This document shows positions 8,069 through 17,237 of a stretch of DNA of 64,000 nucleotides, in pieces. The notes beneath the pieces are model-generated. The model saw only the letters and a program-made list of their open reading frames with translations. It made no database searches and was not told where the DNA came from. The position numbers were made by a program, and so were the translations under genes. Source of the DNA: Halobacillus litoralis (GTDB taxonomy: Bacteria; Bacillota; Bacilli; Bacillales; Halobacillaceae); NCBI RefSeq assembly GCF_020524085.2, contig NZ_CP129016.1, forward strand, positions 67,001 to 131,000. The letters run 5' to 3'. Every line of letters starts with the position of its first letter. Position 1 is the stretch's first letter.

Positions 8069-8587
8069 ATGGATTCGGATCTCATCAGGAGAGCACAAGA
8101 TGGAGATGAACATGCGCTTGCTGAACTTTTGAAAAAATACTATAGCTTCATCGTTAAATATATATGGAAAATGAGCGGGGATGAACAGTTAGCTTATGAT
8201 GTGACACAGGACACTCTAATCAAGACCATCCAGAAAATCAACCAGTTTAACCATCGCTCCAAGTTCTCTACATGGCTGATCCAGATTGCTACACACACAT
8301 ACTTGGACTACAAACGAAAGCAAAAAAGAAAATATGAACTGGATGAGAAACTGAGGAAAGAATTCGCCCCCTCCCCTGTTTCTCTTTCAAGTGATTGGCA
8401 TGAAGTCCAGGAGGCTTTATGGAAACTTGAGGACGACCATCGAATCCCGCTCGTTTTAAAGCATTATTACGGATATGATTATAAGGACATTGCGAAAATG
8501 ACCAAGGCAAAAGTTGGGACAGTGAAATCAAGGGTTCATTATGGACTTGAGTATTTACGAAAGGAGCTGAAAACGGATGACAGATAA
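8069..8587 (+). CDS. sigY: ECF RNA polymerase sigma factor SigY
   Basis: A 172-aa sigma-70 family ECF factor with region 2 (about residues 20-85, containing AYDVTQDTLIKTI and FSTWLIQIATHTYLDYKR) and region 4 (about 120-168, with DYKDIAKMTKAKVGTVKSRVHYG). It directs polymerase to its own operon and probably few other promoters. Identification as SigY rests on the complete downstream yxlC-yxlG set and the upstream TGAACG/CGTC promoter. Its 3' end overlaps yxlC by 11 bp. The inducing signal is not apparent from the sequence. Confidence 0.92.
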   Translation: MDSDLIRRAQDGDEHALAELLKKYYSFIVKYIWKMSGDEQLAYDVTQDTLIKTIQKINQFNHRSKFSTWLIQIATHTYLDYKRKQKRKYELDEKLRKEFAPSPVSLSSDWHEVQEALWKLEDDHRIPLVLKHYYGYDYKDIAKMTKAKVGTVKSRVHYGLEYLRKELKTDDR

Positions 8588-8897
8588 AAAGACATCGAAA
8601 AATTTAGAAGAACGGCTGCGGGATTCGGCTCTTCAAACGGATGAACAAATGGAAGTAACAGAACCTTCCCTGTCCTACTTTGAGAATCTTGTCGAAGAAC
8701 AGTCCGCCCGTTGGTACCAACGACTATGGTTTGAATTAACTTGTTTATGGGGAATTGCGTTCGTTTTCATTTCTTTCCTCATTTTCAGCTTATTCTATGT
8801 CCCTCTTTTGTTTGTGTTCGCACAAATCATCTCCATTATTGTTTTAATCCGATACTTTTATAAAGAACGCTATGAAATGGTGGAGATGCGGCAATGA
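8577..8897 (+). CDS. yxlC: YxlC-like anti-sigma-Y membrane protein
   Basis: A 106-aa protein with a polar N-terminal half (residues 1-50, acidic and basic) and two adjacent membrane segments (about 54-78 and 79-95) before a short charged tail. It follows sigY with an 11-bp overlap. In B. subtilis the YxlC and YxlD products hold SigY inactive; the position and topology support the same role. There is no zinc anti-sigma HxxxCxxC motif. Confidence 0.8.
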   Translation: MTDKKTSKNLEERLRDSALQTDEQMEVTEPSLSYFENLVEEQSARWYQRLWFELTCLWGIAFVFISFLIFSLFYVPLLFVFAQIISIIVLIRYFYKERYEMVEMRQ

Positions 8898-9118
8898 AAC
8901 ATTATGGACCTGAAGAAATGCCTTTATGGGGATGGATTCTCGTCGCCCTCATCCTGATGACACAAAGTTCAATTCTTTTTATTAAAGCAAGAAAAATTGG
9001 AAAAGCTCCCTGGTTGTGGGGAATCGTAGGGCTCATTCAATTCCCTGTGCCAAGCATCATCTTTTTCATCTTATGGAAGACGGCCTGGCAAAGGAAAGAT
9101 ACGAGAATAAAACCATAA
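8894..9118 (+). CDS. yxlD: YxlD-like SigY regulator, small membrane protein
   Basis: A 74-aa protein with two membrane segments (about residues 11-28 and 40-62) joined by a basic loop (KARKIGK). It overlaps yxlC by 4 bp (ATGA). In B. subtilis YxlD acts with YxlC to restrain SigY. Length and order match that operon. Confidence 0.8.
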   Translation: MKHYGPEEMPLWGWILVALILMTQSSILFIKARKIGKAPWLWGIVGLIQFPVPSIIFFILWKTAWQRKDTRIKP

Positions 9119-9161
9119 TATTTTAAAGAGACGAACAAAAAACTTATAAGGAGGTGATCAC

Positions 9162-9383
9162 ATGTTATTCACTCAAAACGTCATTGAATTCATGAACGAA
9201 AATTTAGCGATCATCGCTCCCCTGATTATCATCCAGGTGGTCTTGATGATTACAGCTCTTGTAAGCTTAATACGGGCGGAGTCTACCAAAGGACCGAAAT
9301 GGATTTGGGCGCTCATTATTTTATTCATCAACACGCTCGGCCCCATCGCTTACTTTATCTTTGGAAGGAGTCATGAGTCGTGA
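9162..9383 (+). CDS. yxlE: YxlE-like protein, PLDc_N-type two-TM protein
   Basis: A 73-aa protein with a first membrane segment at about 15-37 and a second at about 47-67 that ends NTLGPIAYFIFGR, the signature of the phospholipase D-nuclease N-terminal (PLDc_N) domain. AGGAGG sits 8 nt before ATG. In B. subtilis YxlE has a modest negative effect on SigY activity. It overlaps yxlF by 4 bp. Confidence 0.85.
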   Translation: MLFTQNVIEFMNENLAIIAPLIIIQVVLMITALVSLIRAESTKGPKWIWALIILFINTLGPIAYFIFGRSHES

Positions 9384-10300
9384 TCCACCTAAAAAATCTG
9401 ACAAAAAAGTTTGATAAAGAATATGCTGTAAAAAACATCACATTCGACTTGTCACAAGGGAAATGTGTCGCTTTGCTCGGCCCAAATGGTGCAGGAAAGA
9501 CGACAACCTTAAAAATGATTGCAGGGCTCATGCACCCCACCTCAGGTGAAGTGGAGCTCTCAAATGGAGTAAGCGGTGATATTCGAAAATACATCGGCTA
9601 TTTGCCCCAACATCCGCAGTTTCACAATTGGATGACTGGCAAGGAATTTCTTCACTTCGTCGCCCGTCTCTCCAACATCCCTAAACTGGAATCTCAAAAA
9701 CGAGCCGAACAGTTACTGGACCGTGTTGGTATTGCCGATGCCAAAAACCGAAGAATATCCAGTTACTCAGGTGGGATGAAACAGAGACTCGGAATTGCCC
9801 AAGCCATGATCCACAAGCCAAGCGTTCTCCTGCTTGATGAACCAGTATCCGCTTTGGACCCAATCGGGCGGCGTGATGTATTAAATTTGATGGAAGATTT
9901 AAAGCAAGAAGCTACGCTGCTCTACTCCACACATATCCTGAATGATGCGGAGGAGGCAAGTGATGAAATACTCCTCATGCATAAAGGATCTATTGTAGAA
10001 TCAGGCTCTCTTCAAGATGTCAAAGAACGGCATCAGGTAGATAAAATCACGCTTCGTTTTGAAGGAAACATGGAATTATACAAAGAAATAGTAGAGGCAT
10101 TCCCGTTCGTCACCCATACAGATATTCAAAAGCAAAAGCTGCATGTATATGTACAAAATATCGCTGAGGCCCGTGACGTTCTCTTAGACCTTGTACACAA
10201 AGAACAATGGCCGCTTCTCTTCTTTGAAGTAGGACAGACGACACTTGAAGATCTATTCATGAAGGTGGTGAATGAGCATGCAATGGCTGACCATCTATAA
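9380..10300 (+). CDS. yxlF: ABC transporter ATP-binding protein YxlF
   Basis: A 306-aa ATPase subunit. Walker A GPNGAGKT is at residues 34-41, the signature YSGGMKQR at 138-145, Walker B LLLDEP at 159-164, and the switch His in STHIL follows. The C-terminal 80 residues are an accessory region common in ABC-2 export ATPases. With the permease YxlG it should form an export complex whose substrate is unknown. The start is GTG at 9380, overlapping yxlE. Confidence 0.9.
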   Translation: MIHLKNLTKKFDKEYAVKNITFDLSQGKCVALLGPNGAGKTTTLKMIAGLMHPTSGEVELSNGVSGDIRKYIGYLPQHPQFHNWMTGKEFLHFVARLSNIPKLESQKRAEQLLDRVGIADAKNRRISSYSGGMKQRLGIAQAMIHKPSVLLLDEPVSALDPIGRRDVLNLMEDLKQEATLLYSTHILNDAEEASDEILLMHKGSIVESGSLQDVKERHQVDKITLRFEGNMELYKEIVEAFPFVTHTDIQKQKLHVYVQNIAEARDVLLDLVHKEQWPLLFFEVGQTTLEDLFMKVVNEHAMADHL

Positions 10301-11051
10301 AAAGGAATGCCTGGAGTCCGCCAGAAATTACAAGTGGGTTTGGGTTCCGCTCGTCTTCATTCTTTTTTGTATCATTGATCCTTTAACAACTTATTACCTC
10401 CCTCAAATACTAGAATCTACTGGAGGGCTCCCTGAAGGTGCGACCTTTGATATTCCGACTCCGCCGGCAGCGAATGTATTCATGATGAGTATCTCACAAA
10501 TAAATACGCTTGGAGTGCTCGTCATCACTTTGATTACAATGGGAACGATCGCTGGAGAAAGGAAATCAGGGGTTGCGGAGCTGATTCTTGTAAAGCCGGT
10601 ATCTTATATCGCCTATGTGACTGCGAAGTGGGCAGCTCATGTCACAATCATTCTTCTTTCTATTTTTATCGGCTTGCTTGCAAGCTGGTATTATGTGCAA
10701 CTTCTTTTTGGTGATATCTCTTTCATTCACGTAATGAGTACCGCTGCCTTTTATGCACTGTATATAATCTTTGTCATCAGCCTAAGCCTCTTCATGAACA
10801 CATGGACAAAGATTCCCGGTCTTGTCTTGTTTTTAACGATTAGTATGATCATTGTCTTAAATTTGATCACCAGTGTTTTTTCTCACCTTTTGGAATGGAG
10901 TCCAACACAAATAACCTCCCACCTCCCTTTCTTACTAAGAAGCGGAGAAGTTGAGCAAGACCTCTGGATGGCTGGTTTGATCACAATATTGTTGATTATT
11001 TCCCTGCTTTTCGGAGCGATACAGACACTGAAGCGTAGAGAGATTGTATAG
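10272..11051 (+). CDS. yxlG: ABC-2 type permease YxlG
   Basis: A 259-aa membrane protein with about six segments (near residues 20-40, 75-100, 120-145, 150-180, 185-210, 232-252) and the ABC-2 loop TMGTIAGERKSG after the second segment. It is the membrane partner of YxlF and overlaps it by 29 bp. It is the last gene of the sigY operon and is followed by a terminator. Confidence 0.9.
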   Translation: MSMQWLTIYKKECLESARNYKWVWVPLVFILFCIIDPLTTYYLPQILESTGGLPEGATFDIPTPPAANVFMMSISQINTLGVLVITLITMGTIAGERKSGVAELILVKPVSYIAYVTAKWAAHVTIILLSIFIGLLASWYYVQLLFGDISFIHVMSTAAFYALYIIFVISLSLFMNTWTKIPGLVLFLTISMIIVLNLITSVFSHLLEWSPTQITSHLPFLLRSGEVEQDLWMAGLITILLIISLLFGAIQTLKRREIV

Positions 11052-11063
11052 CCACAGCGTACT

Positions 11064-11105
11064 AGATCAGGTCATCCAACTATCGGGAGACATGGTCTTT
11101 TTTTT
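11064..11105 (+). terminator. Terminator of the sigY operon
   Basis: An imperfect stem (GATCAGGTCATCC against GGGAGACATGGTC, two mismatches and two G-U pairs) is followed by eight T. It ends 13 bp after yxlG begins its 3' flank. Confidence 0.65.
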
Positions 11106-11197
11106 ATGTTGGCAGACAGTGTGATTTGTTCTTATTGGTAATTGGGTATAGACTATTATCATCAAACGCATTCGAAGTTGTTAAAGGAGAGATTTTC

Positions 11198-11968
11198 ATG
11201 AAGCCAACTGCATTGATTACAGGAGCCTCGGGTGGTATTGGATACGAGCTCGCCCGTCTATTCGCAAAATCAGGATATAACTTGATTGTCGTTGCACGAT
11301 CCGAAGACAAGCTTCATCAGTTGAAAGAGGAACTTGATGGTCACCCAATCACTATTATTCCCCAGGATTTATCAGAACCGGAAGCAGCTGAAATTGTGTA
11401 TAGCAAGGTAAAAGAACTTGGCTTAAATGTTACGGTTCTTGTAAATAATGCTGGTTTTGGTTTGAATGGACTTTTTGAAGACCTTCCTCTACTGGACCAA
11501 CAAAAAATGTTGCAGGTGAACATCAATGCACTTACTGAACTGACCCACCTGTTCTTGCCGGAAATCAAAGCGGCCCGCTTCCGCTCCATTCCTAAAGGAG
11601 TGTTGAATGTAGCGAGCACGGCTGCCTTCCAGCCTGGTCCAAAAATGGCCGTATATTATGCTTCTAAAGCCTACGTCCTTTCCCTTTCAGAAGCTCTTGT
11701 AGAGGAACTGAAAGATACAAGTGTGACGGTTACCACCTTATGCCCGGGCGCAACAGATACCAACTTTTTCAAAACAGCAAAAGCAGAGCATACGAAACTT
11801 GTGAACAGTACGATGTCCCCTGAATCGGTAGCCAAATCCGGGTTCCTCGGCTTTGTGAAAGGCAAACGCGTGGTTGTTCCCGGTGTGATGAACCAAGGAT
11901 TGGCCTTTGCATCCAAGTTCATCCCACGCTCATTTGCAGCAAAATTAGCTCATTATGTCGATAGCTAA
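11198..11968 (+). CDS. Short-chain dehydrogenase/reductase
   Basis: A 256-aa classical SDR. The cofactor loop TGASGGIG (about residues 8-15), NNAG near 87-90, the catalytic Ser of VAST and the YxxxK motif YYASK are present; a C-terminal hydrophobic tail is lacking. The arginine after the first strand in VVARSEDKL suggests NADP(H). The substrate is unknown. The start is the ATG at 11198 with AAAGGAGA 8 nt upstream; an open frame extends further 5' without a ribosome-binding site. It is a single gene. Confidence 0.88.
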   Translation: MKPTALITGASGGIGYELARLFAKSGYNLIVVARSEDKLHQLKEELDGHPITIIPQDLSEPEAAEIVYSKVKELGLNVTVLVNNAGFGLNGLFEDLPLLDQQKMLQVNINALTELTHLFLPEIKAARFRSIPKGVLNVASTAAFQPGPKMAVYYASKAYVLSLSEALVEELKDTSVTVTTLCPGATDTNFFKTAKAEHTKLVNSTMSPESVAKSGFLGFVKGKRVVVPGVMNQGLAFASKFIPRSFAAKLAHYVDS

Positions 11969-12068
11969 GGAGAGGTCATACAAGTTTATTTGTATCCATT
12001 CTCTTTTTCTCCCCTTCCCCTTCCTATATAATAGAAATTACTGGTAGACACTTATAAGGGGGCTGCAC

Positions 12069-12566
12069 ATGAAGAGATTAATCCTATGGTTTTCGTTCTG
12101 TCTATGTATCGGTGCCGTCACAGGAGCCTATTTGTATGTACAAACCCAGGGGGCATCCATCGCTCATGGTGTCACAGGAACAGTGAATGCGGAAGAACTG
12201 AGAGCCTATGAGAGAGATGGGAAAAACCCTTTTGGAGGAGAGATTTCAGGACCGGAATTGACAGACAAGGAATACCAGGAATACATTCATGGCATGGCAC
12301 ATCAGAAAGTGAAAGCAGATGAAAAATGGACGTTTTTCGAAATCCACCCCCTTCGCATCTCTTGGCTGCTCGAACATTTGGAAACGAATGATTTGAATCA
12401 TAAGCATGTCTATAAACAAATTTTAATGAAATGGGCCGATGAGGATTTTTCAAATGCTGTAGCTGACCATAATACGATTTGGGAAATGCAGCGTGGTACA
12501 ATTGGGAGAGCCAAGCGCCTCCTCAGTCCTGAGGAAGAAGCTGAATATATAAAAGAAAACAACTGA
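12069..12566 (+). CDS. Membrane-anchored or secreted protein of unknown function
   Basis: A 165-aa protein with a basic start and one hydrophobic segment (residues 4-24), so either a signal peptide or an N-terminal anchor, with no lipobox. The rest is hydrophilic and contains NPFGGEISGPELTDKEYQEYIHGMAHQKV and a helical, aspartate-rich second half. The NPFG...Y..YIH.M.HQKV pattern recalls a Bacillaceae family of uncharacterised proteins (possibly DUF6241); that is recollection, not a search. GGGGGC precedes the ATG. Confidence 0.75.
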   Translation: MKRLILWFSFCLCIGAVTGAYLYVQTQGASIAHGVTGTVNAEELRAYERDGKNPFGGEISGPELTDKEYQEYIHGMAHQKVKADEKWTFFEIHPLRISWLLEHLETNDLNHKHVYKQILMKWADEDFSNAVADHNTIWEMQRGTIGRAKRLLSPEEEAEYIKENN

Positions 12567-12597
12567 CCCGATGTCATCGGGTCAGTTGTTTTTTTAC
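12558..12597 (+). terminator. Bidirectional terminator between convergent genes
   Basis: A 12-bp perfect stem (AACTGACCCGAT / ATCGGGTCAGTT) with a 3-nt loop and a T7 tail on the plus strand and an A-rich 5' flank. It serves the gene at 12069 and the GNAT gene on the other strand. Confidence 0.9.
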
Positions 12598-12992
12598 ATC
12601 TCTTCAGCTGATTTCCTGAATCCATAAAAGGATCGATATCCCTGATTTGCATAGTAACCCTCAGATTTTGTTGAAGCCAACATTTCCACACGTGTACTTG
12701 GATAGCATTCGTGAGCGGTTTGGATCAATTTCTCCGCAATCCCCTGATTTCTAAAACTTTCTTTCACAAGAAGATCGCACACATACAAAGTGATGGATCC
12801 ATCTGTCAGTCCTCGGAGAAAGCCGACGAGTTCATGATCTACAACCGCAACCAAGGCTGGTTCTGAATTCAGCCAGGAGCATAAGGTCTCCTCACTACGT
12901 TCAACAAGGCCGCTCCATCCTTCTTTTTCATTTAATTGCTGGACAGCGTCAAAATCTTTTTCAAGAAACGTACGAATTTGAATTGCTTCCAT
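12594..12992 (-). CDS. GNAT-family N-acetyltransferase
   Basis: A 132-aa acetyl-CoA-dependent acyltransferase. The GNAT fold is seen in the LVAVVDHELVGFLRG strands, the DLLVKESFRNQGIAEKLI motif A (acetyl-CoA pyrophosphate loop R-N-Q-G-I-A) and YANQGYRSFYGFRKS motif B. The acceptor substrate is unknown. Confidence 0.87.
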   Translation of the reverse strand: MEAIQIRTFLEKDFDAVQQLNEKEGWSGLVERSEETLCSWLNSEPALVAVVDHELVGFLRGLTDGSITLYVCDLLVKESFRNQGIAEKLIQTAHECYPSTRVEMLASTKSEGYYANQGYRSFYGFRKSAEEM

Positions 12993-13282
12993 GTCATCCT
13001 ACCTTTCGCTGTGATTAAGATTTTCCCCTTTGAGCCGTCACCCAGTCTGTTGATTTTATTTATCTACTCTCTATTACGTTTGATTCCCTTAAACGTTTCA
13101 AGTTATATAAGAAAATCCTACTATTTTTATATAATCTTAAAATTATTATACACCCGTGTCGATGTATCCTGATCTAGAACAAGCGATCGACTGGAAACAG
13201 ATCAGAATTTTCAAGAATCGGACAGAGGAAAGTATGATAAAATGTGAACGGAAGTTTTTTTACTGTTCAAGGAGTGGAAAAC

Positions 13283-13750
13283 ATGTGGAAAAAAATGCTA
13301 CTGTTCGCGACTTTGATTTTTCTCGCCGCCTGTTCTTCGCAAAATTTATCACTTGAGGACTTGAAAACAGCTTATCCTGAGACGTTTGCTCAGCAGGTAG
13401 AGGATCTATCGGATGAAAAAAAGGAAAAGCTTGGTCTTCCTGAAGATATGCCATTCGAAGTCACCCAGGTTGAGTCAAAGGTGGAAGACAAGAAAGTCGA
13501 GGTCCTCTACCAATCGGATGGTTCAGAGAAAGTCATGGTAAACACCTTGTATGAGCCCGAAAACATTCTCCAAGAATCAGAACTGCAGGTCCCTTTGAAC
13601 TCTGGCGCTGTAGCTGGTGTCCAGGAAAAGGAGGATCATATATTTGTGGAATGGTATGATGGAGATCTCGATGTCATCTATCAGCTGGAATACTATGGTC
13701 CTGAAGAGGAACGGGCAGAAAAAGCAATGAATATTGCGAACGCTATATAA
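13283..13750 (+). CDS. Small lipoprotein of unknown function
   Basis: A 155-aa protein with a signal peptide MWKKMLLFATLIF and lipobox LAAC (Cys16). The mature part is acidic and hydrophilic, with no domain I recognise. The start at 13283 is chosen because AAGGAG lies 8 nt upstream and it places the signal peptide at the N-terminus; an in-frame ATG 13 codons earlier lacks this. About 290 bp upstream of it hold no gene I can support. Confidence 0.85.
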   Translation: MWKKMLLFATLIFLAACSSQNLSLEDLKTAYPETFAQQVEDLSDEKKEKLGLPEDMPFEVTQVESKVEDKKVEVLYQSDGSEKVMVNTLYEPENILQESELQVPLNSGAVAGVQEKEDHIFVEWYDGDLDVIYQLEYYGPEEERAEKAMNIANAI

Positions 13751-13782
13751 AATTCTTTGTCCCTCTATGATGGGACTCCTAA

Positions 13783-13818
13783 AGAAGACCCGTCACGTTT
13801 AAACGTGACGGGTCTTCT
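13783..13818 (+). terminator. Bidirectional terminator (perfect 36-bp palindrome)
   Basis: AGAAGACCCGTCACGTTT is followed directly by its exact complement, an 18-bp palindrome without a designed loop, between two convergent genes (lipoprotein and helicase). Confidence 0.8.
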
Positions 13819-13825
13819 GATTTCT

Positions 13826-15988
13826 TTATAATTTTTCTAGTTTTTTAAAGTTCCGACTGATCGGCCTAGGAGCTTTAAGCCGGTCAAAAAAGACCATGTA
13901 ATTATTCTTCTTCTCATCGACTTCTTCGATGGAGCCTTCACCGAAAACGGGATGCTTGACCCGTGTTCCTGTTTCAAAGAAATCACCAGAAGGCTCTCTC
14001 TCAAGACGATGGGAGGCACGAATATATTCTTTCGCTTCTTCCATGAGAGATTCATCCAACTCTCCGATACGGTCAAAGAAACGATCTTCGACTTCAAATA
14101 TAAAACGGGACGGGTATTTCTTTTGCCCTCCATTTTGAAAACCTTCAGATTCGGTCAAATAGAGCTCCTTTTCCGCTCTCGTCACGGCTACATAGGCAAG
14201 CCTGCGCTCCTCTTCCAGTCCCCTGTCTTTCCGCTGCCTGATGGCCCGGACATTAGGGAGAACACTTTCCGACATGCCAATAACGAATACATAAGGATAC
14301 TCCAGTCCTTTGGCAGTATGAATCGTCATGAGTTTAATGGAATCGATCTGGTCTGCCCTTTCGTTATCTGTATAGAGAGAAACCATTTGCAAGTATTCCT
14401 CCAAATCGATATCTTCCCCAAGCGTCTGCTCATACTGGACAATCGAATGAAGGAGCTCAGTCATATTATCCAACCTTTCTTGATCCCCGTCCTCCCTCCG
14501 ATAAGCTTCGTACCCCGTCACTTGCATAGCTTCTTGAAGCAGCTCCGAAACTTTTCTTTTGCCTCTGATTTCCTTTAAATATTCGATCGCGTCAATAAAA
14601 GATTGAGCACCTGTTCGCCTCAGCCGATCATGGCCCGCATACTTTTTCAGGGTTTCATAGAGAGGTCGCCCCTCCTCTTCCGCTTTTTCCCTGAGGAAAC
14701 TCATCCGCTTCTTCCCAATTTGGCGCTTCGGTACATTAATGATTCGGCTGAAAGACAAATCATCCTGAAAAGCGATCATCCTTAAGTGGGCGAGGGCATC
14801 CTTAATTTCCAGGCGGTCAAAGAATTTAAATCCACCGAAAATCGTATATTCGATATTTTCAGCGATAAGTTCCTGTTCTACAAAACGAGATAAGTAATTC
14901 GCTCGATACAAAATAGCGATCTCACTCAAATCCGCTTTCTTTTTTTCCACGAGTTGTTTAATCCTATTCACAATCCATTTCGCTTCCTGTATCTCGTCTT
15001 TCCCATGATAATGAACCACTTTCACTCCTGAAGGATTGACAGGAAGCATGTCCTTATCCACCCTGAAATAATTATTGCGGATCAAGGCATTTCCCAAAGA
15101 GAGAATTTCTGGCGTGGAACGGTAATTTTCCTTTAAAAAGATGGTCTGAGCATCAGGAAAGTACTTTTCAAAGTCAACCATGTACTTAGGGTCAGCTCCC
15201 CGCCATTCATAAATCGTTTGATCGGGATCACCGACGACGAATAGATTCCCCTGTTTCTCAGCAAGCATTTTCACAAGTTCGAATTGTTTTAAGCTGCTAT
15301 CCTGAAATTCATCGACCTGTATGTAGAAAAGTCGATCCTGCCACTTTTCGAGCACTTCTTGATTCTGCTCGAAAAGAGTAAAGACAAAATTAAGCAAATC
15401 ATCAAAATCCAGTCCGTACACACGCTTTTGCTTCTTCAGATATTGTTGAATAATCTGACTGTCCAGGTCACCAGAGTTCTCTACGGATGGCATGGCTCCA
15501 CGTAGAATCATTTGTTGTACATAATGTGTGTTTCCTTTCAGAATTCCAATCTTATCGAGTATTCTTTTGAATGTTTTATCATTCAGTTTTAACCCCATAT
15601 CTTCAAAGATTTCTCTTAGTAAAATTTTCTGATCTTCCACGTCCAGGATGACAAAATTCTTCGGGTAAAAAAGCCGGTGGATATCTTCACGCAGGACACG
15701 GACACAGAATCCGTGATACGTGGTTATAAAACCGGTGTCCTGCTCTCCCCCAATTAATTTTTTCACCCGTCGTCTCATTTCATGGGCCGCTTTATTTGTA
15801 AAAGTTACAGATAGCATATTAGCAGGGTCGATCCCAAGCTCATTCACGATAAAGGCATACCGATGAGTGAGGGCCCGTGTCTTTCCAGATCCAGCACCTG
15901 CGATGACGCGGACATATCCTTCTGTAGATACAACCGCTTCTTGTTGTGATGGGTTAAGTCCGTCCAGTAGTTCTTCCATATCGATCAC
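13826..15988 (-). CDS. yjcD: UvrD/PcrA-like ATP-dependent DNA helicase (YjcD type)
   Basis: A 720-aa superfamily 1A helicase. The Q motif LNPSQQEAV (11-19), Walker A AGAGSGKT (30-37), TFTNKAAHEM (motif Ia), QVDEFQDSS (motif II), GDPDQTIYEWRGAD (III), LKENYRS (IV), KLMTIHTAKGLEYPYVFV (V) and EERRLAYVAVTRA (VI) are all present. The C-terminus ends with a Tudor-like GTRVKHPVFGEG segment, also found at PcrA C-termini. It probably unwinds DNA in repair. B. subtilis YjcD is the closest namesake; the main PcrA is expected elsewhere beside ligA. Confidence 0.85.
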   Translation of the reverse strand: MIDMEELLDGLNPSQQEAVVSTEGYVRVIAGAGSGKTRALTHRYAFIVNELGIDPANMLSVTFTNKAAHEMRRRVKKLIGGEQDTGFITTYHGFCVRVLREDIHRLFYPKNFVILDVEDQKILLREIFEDMGLKLNDKTFKRILDKIGILKGNTHYVQQMILRGAMPSVENSGDLDSQIIQQYLKKQKRVYGLDFDDLLNFVFTLFEQNQEVLEKWQDRLFYIQVDEFQDSSLKQFELVKMLAEKQGNLFVVGDPDQTIYEWRGADPKYMVDFEKYFPDAQTIFLKENYRSTPEILSLGNALIRNNYFRVDKDMLPVNPSGVKVVHYHGKDEIQEAKWIVNRIKQLVEKKKADLSEIAILYRANYLSRFVEQELIAENIEYTIFGGFKFFDRLEIKDALAHLRMIAFQDDLSFSRIINVPKRQIGKKRMSFLREKAEEEGRPLYETLKKYAGHDRLRRTGAQSFIDAIEYLKEIRGKRKVSELLQEAMQVTGYEAYRREDGDQERLDNMTELLHSIVQYEQTLGEDIDLEEYLQMVSLYTDNERADQIDSIKLMTIHTAKGLEYPYVFVIGMSESVLPNVRAIRQRKDRGLEEERRLAYVAVTRAEKELYLTESEGFQNGGQKKYPSRFIFEVEDRFFDRIGELDESLMEEAKEYIRASHRLEREPSGDFFETGTRVKHPVFGEGSIEEVDEKKNNYMVFFDRLKAPRPISRNFKKLEKL

Positions 15989-16370
15989 CTTTCAAGAACA
16001 TTTGTTTGTATTATAGCACATTAAACAGCAGGGAGTCTGTGTTCTTCTGTTGAAATGGAAGGACTTACTGAAACAAATTAAGAGAAGATGGATATAGAGG
16101 TAGTAATGAAAACGTCATGGTTTTATGCAGAAGTTATGAAGGAGTAAGGAAAGATCATCTTCTCTAAATTCAAATTCCTCAAGGAGCAGCAACAAGTGGG
16201 GAGGATGTCTAGGTGTATGGAAATCAGGCTGCTCCCTTAATTATAAATGCAGACTGAACACGCGCTTGATTCGAGAAGACTCTTTTAGAATTCCTACTTC
16301 ATCTCCCCTATGCTAATGATTAATGAATGAAAGCCTGTCGGCCTAATGGTAGATGATACTATTTTTAATA
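15989..16370. other. Intergenic region, nothing recognised
   Basis: About 380 bp between two minus-strand genes. It holds only very short open frames, no clear terminator and no copy of the dispersed repeat. Confidence 0.5.
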
Positions 16371-17112
16371 CTATTCGAACCTCGGCTTTAACCCTGTCTC
16401 CAGAAAATACTTGGTTGCTTGCTGCACGTTCATAAATGTCCGTACTCCATCCAATTGGATATGATTCTCTGTAAATTGCATCACTACCTGGGGCCGCATG
16501 CCGGCTAGAACAACTTCAATGCCCAACATCCTAAGACTCATCATAAGATTTTTCAAAAGGACTGCCCATTCTTCATCAATCGAAGTAATACCCGAGAACT
16601 GAATCGCCAGTCGACTCACATTCTGTTCCTGACATAAAACAGGTACTCTTTCCAATAAGATATGGCGTTGTTCCTCTCTTAAGATTGGCTGTAATGGTAA
16701 AAGGGCATAACCTTTCGCTATGGTTACAATATTAGCCGTCATTTCTCCAATCATATGGATTAACTCTTTCTCTCTTTTTGATTGTTCCGTCCTATTGAAA
16801 ATACGGATGAGAATAAAGTTCTCTCCTTCATGGATAAAGCGTTTAGTGTAAATATGCAGCACCATGTCCACACCTTGCCATTGAAACTCCATCCCTTCAA
16901 AATCTATGTCTTTTTTCTTCAATGGACTTGGATAAGACTCTTTTTTCTGGTGCTAAGTCCGGATACAAATGATTGAGTTTTTCTCCAACAATGCGCTCTT
17001 CCTCTAATTGGAACATCCTTACATAGGCAGGGTTGACGTATGTGATAGTGTATTCTTCGTCACTGATCAGTACACCCTCATCCAAAAGGTCCATCGCATT
17101 ACGTAATAGCAT
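16371..17112 (-). pseudogene. PAS-STAS sensor protein, broken by a +1 shift
   Basis: The N-terminal part (from 17112) is a PAS domain start: LLDEGVLISDEEYTITYVNPAY. Frame is lost at GAAGAAAAAAGAC near 16920; dropping one A from the six-A run gives SIEEKDIDFEGMEFQW and continues into the rest of the PAS domain and a C-terminal STAS domain (LAIQFSGITSIDEEWAVLL through FMNVQQATKYF). Corrected length is about 246 aa. PAS-STAS proteins such as the RsbR family pass signals to anti-sigma-factor switch kinases, but no switch kinase or phosphatase gene is nearby, so its partner is unknown. ATG at 17112 follows a G6 ribosome-binding site. Confidence 0.75.
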
Positions 17113-17237
17113 GAGTATCCCCCCCAGTACAAATCTCTTACTTTTATTATGATGATATACAATAGAAATGCAAGGTAATTCGACATTGTTGTCAAAATAT
17201 TATGAATAAATAACAATACCCTTCCATATCTTCAACT

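Noticed and set aside
12936..13172. 78-codon plus-strand open frame
   Set aside because: It begins inside the GNAT gene on the other strand and continues in AT-rich DNA without SD or recognisable sequence.
16092..16150. 19-codon frame starting MDIEVVMKTSW
   Set aside because: Weak SD, no terminator, no conservation evidence.
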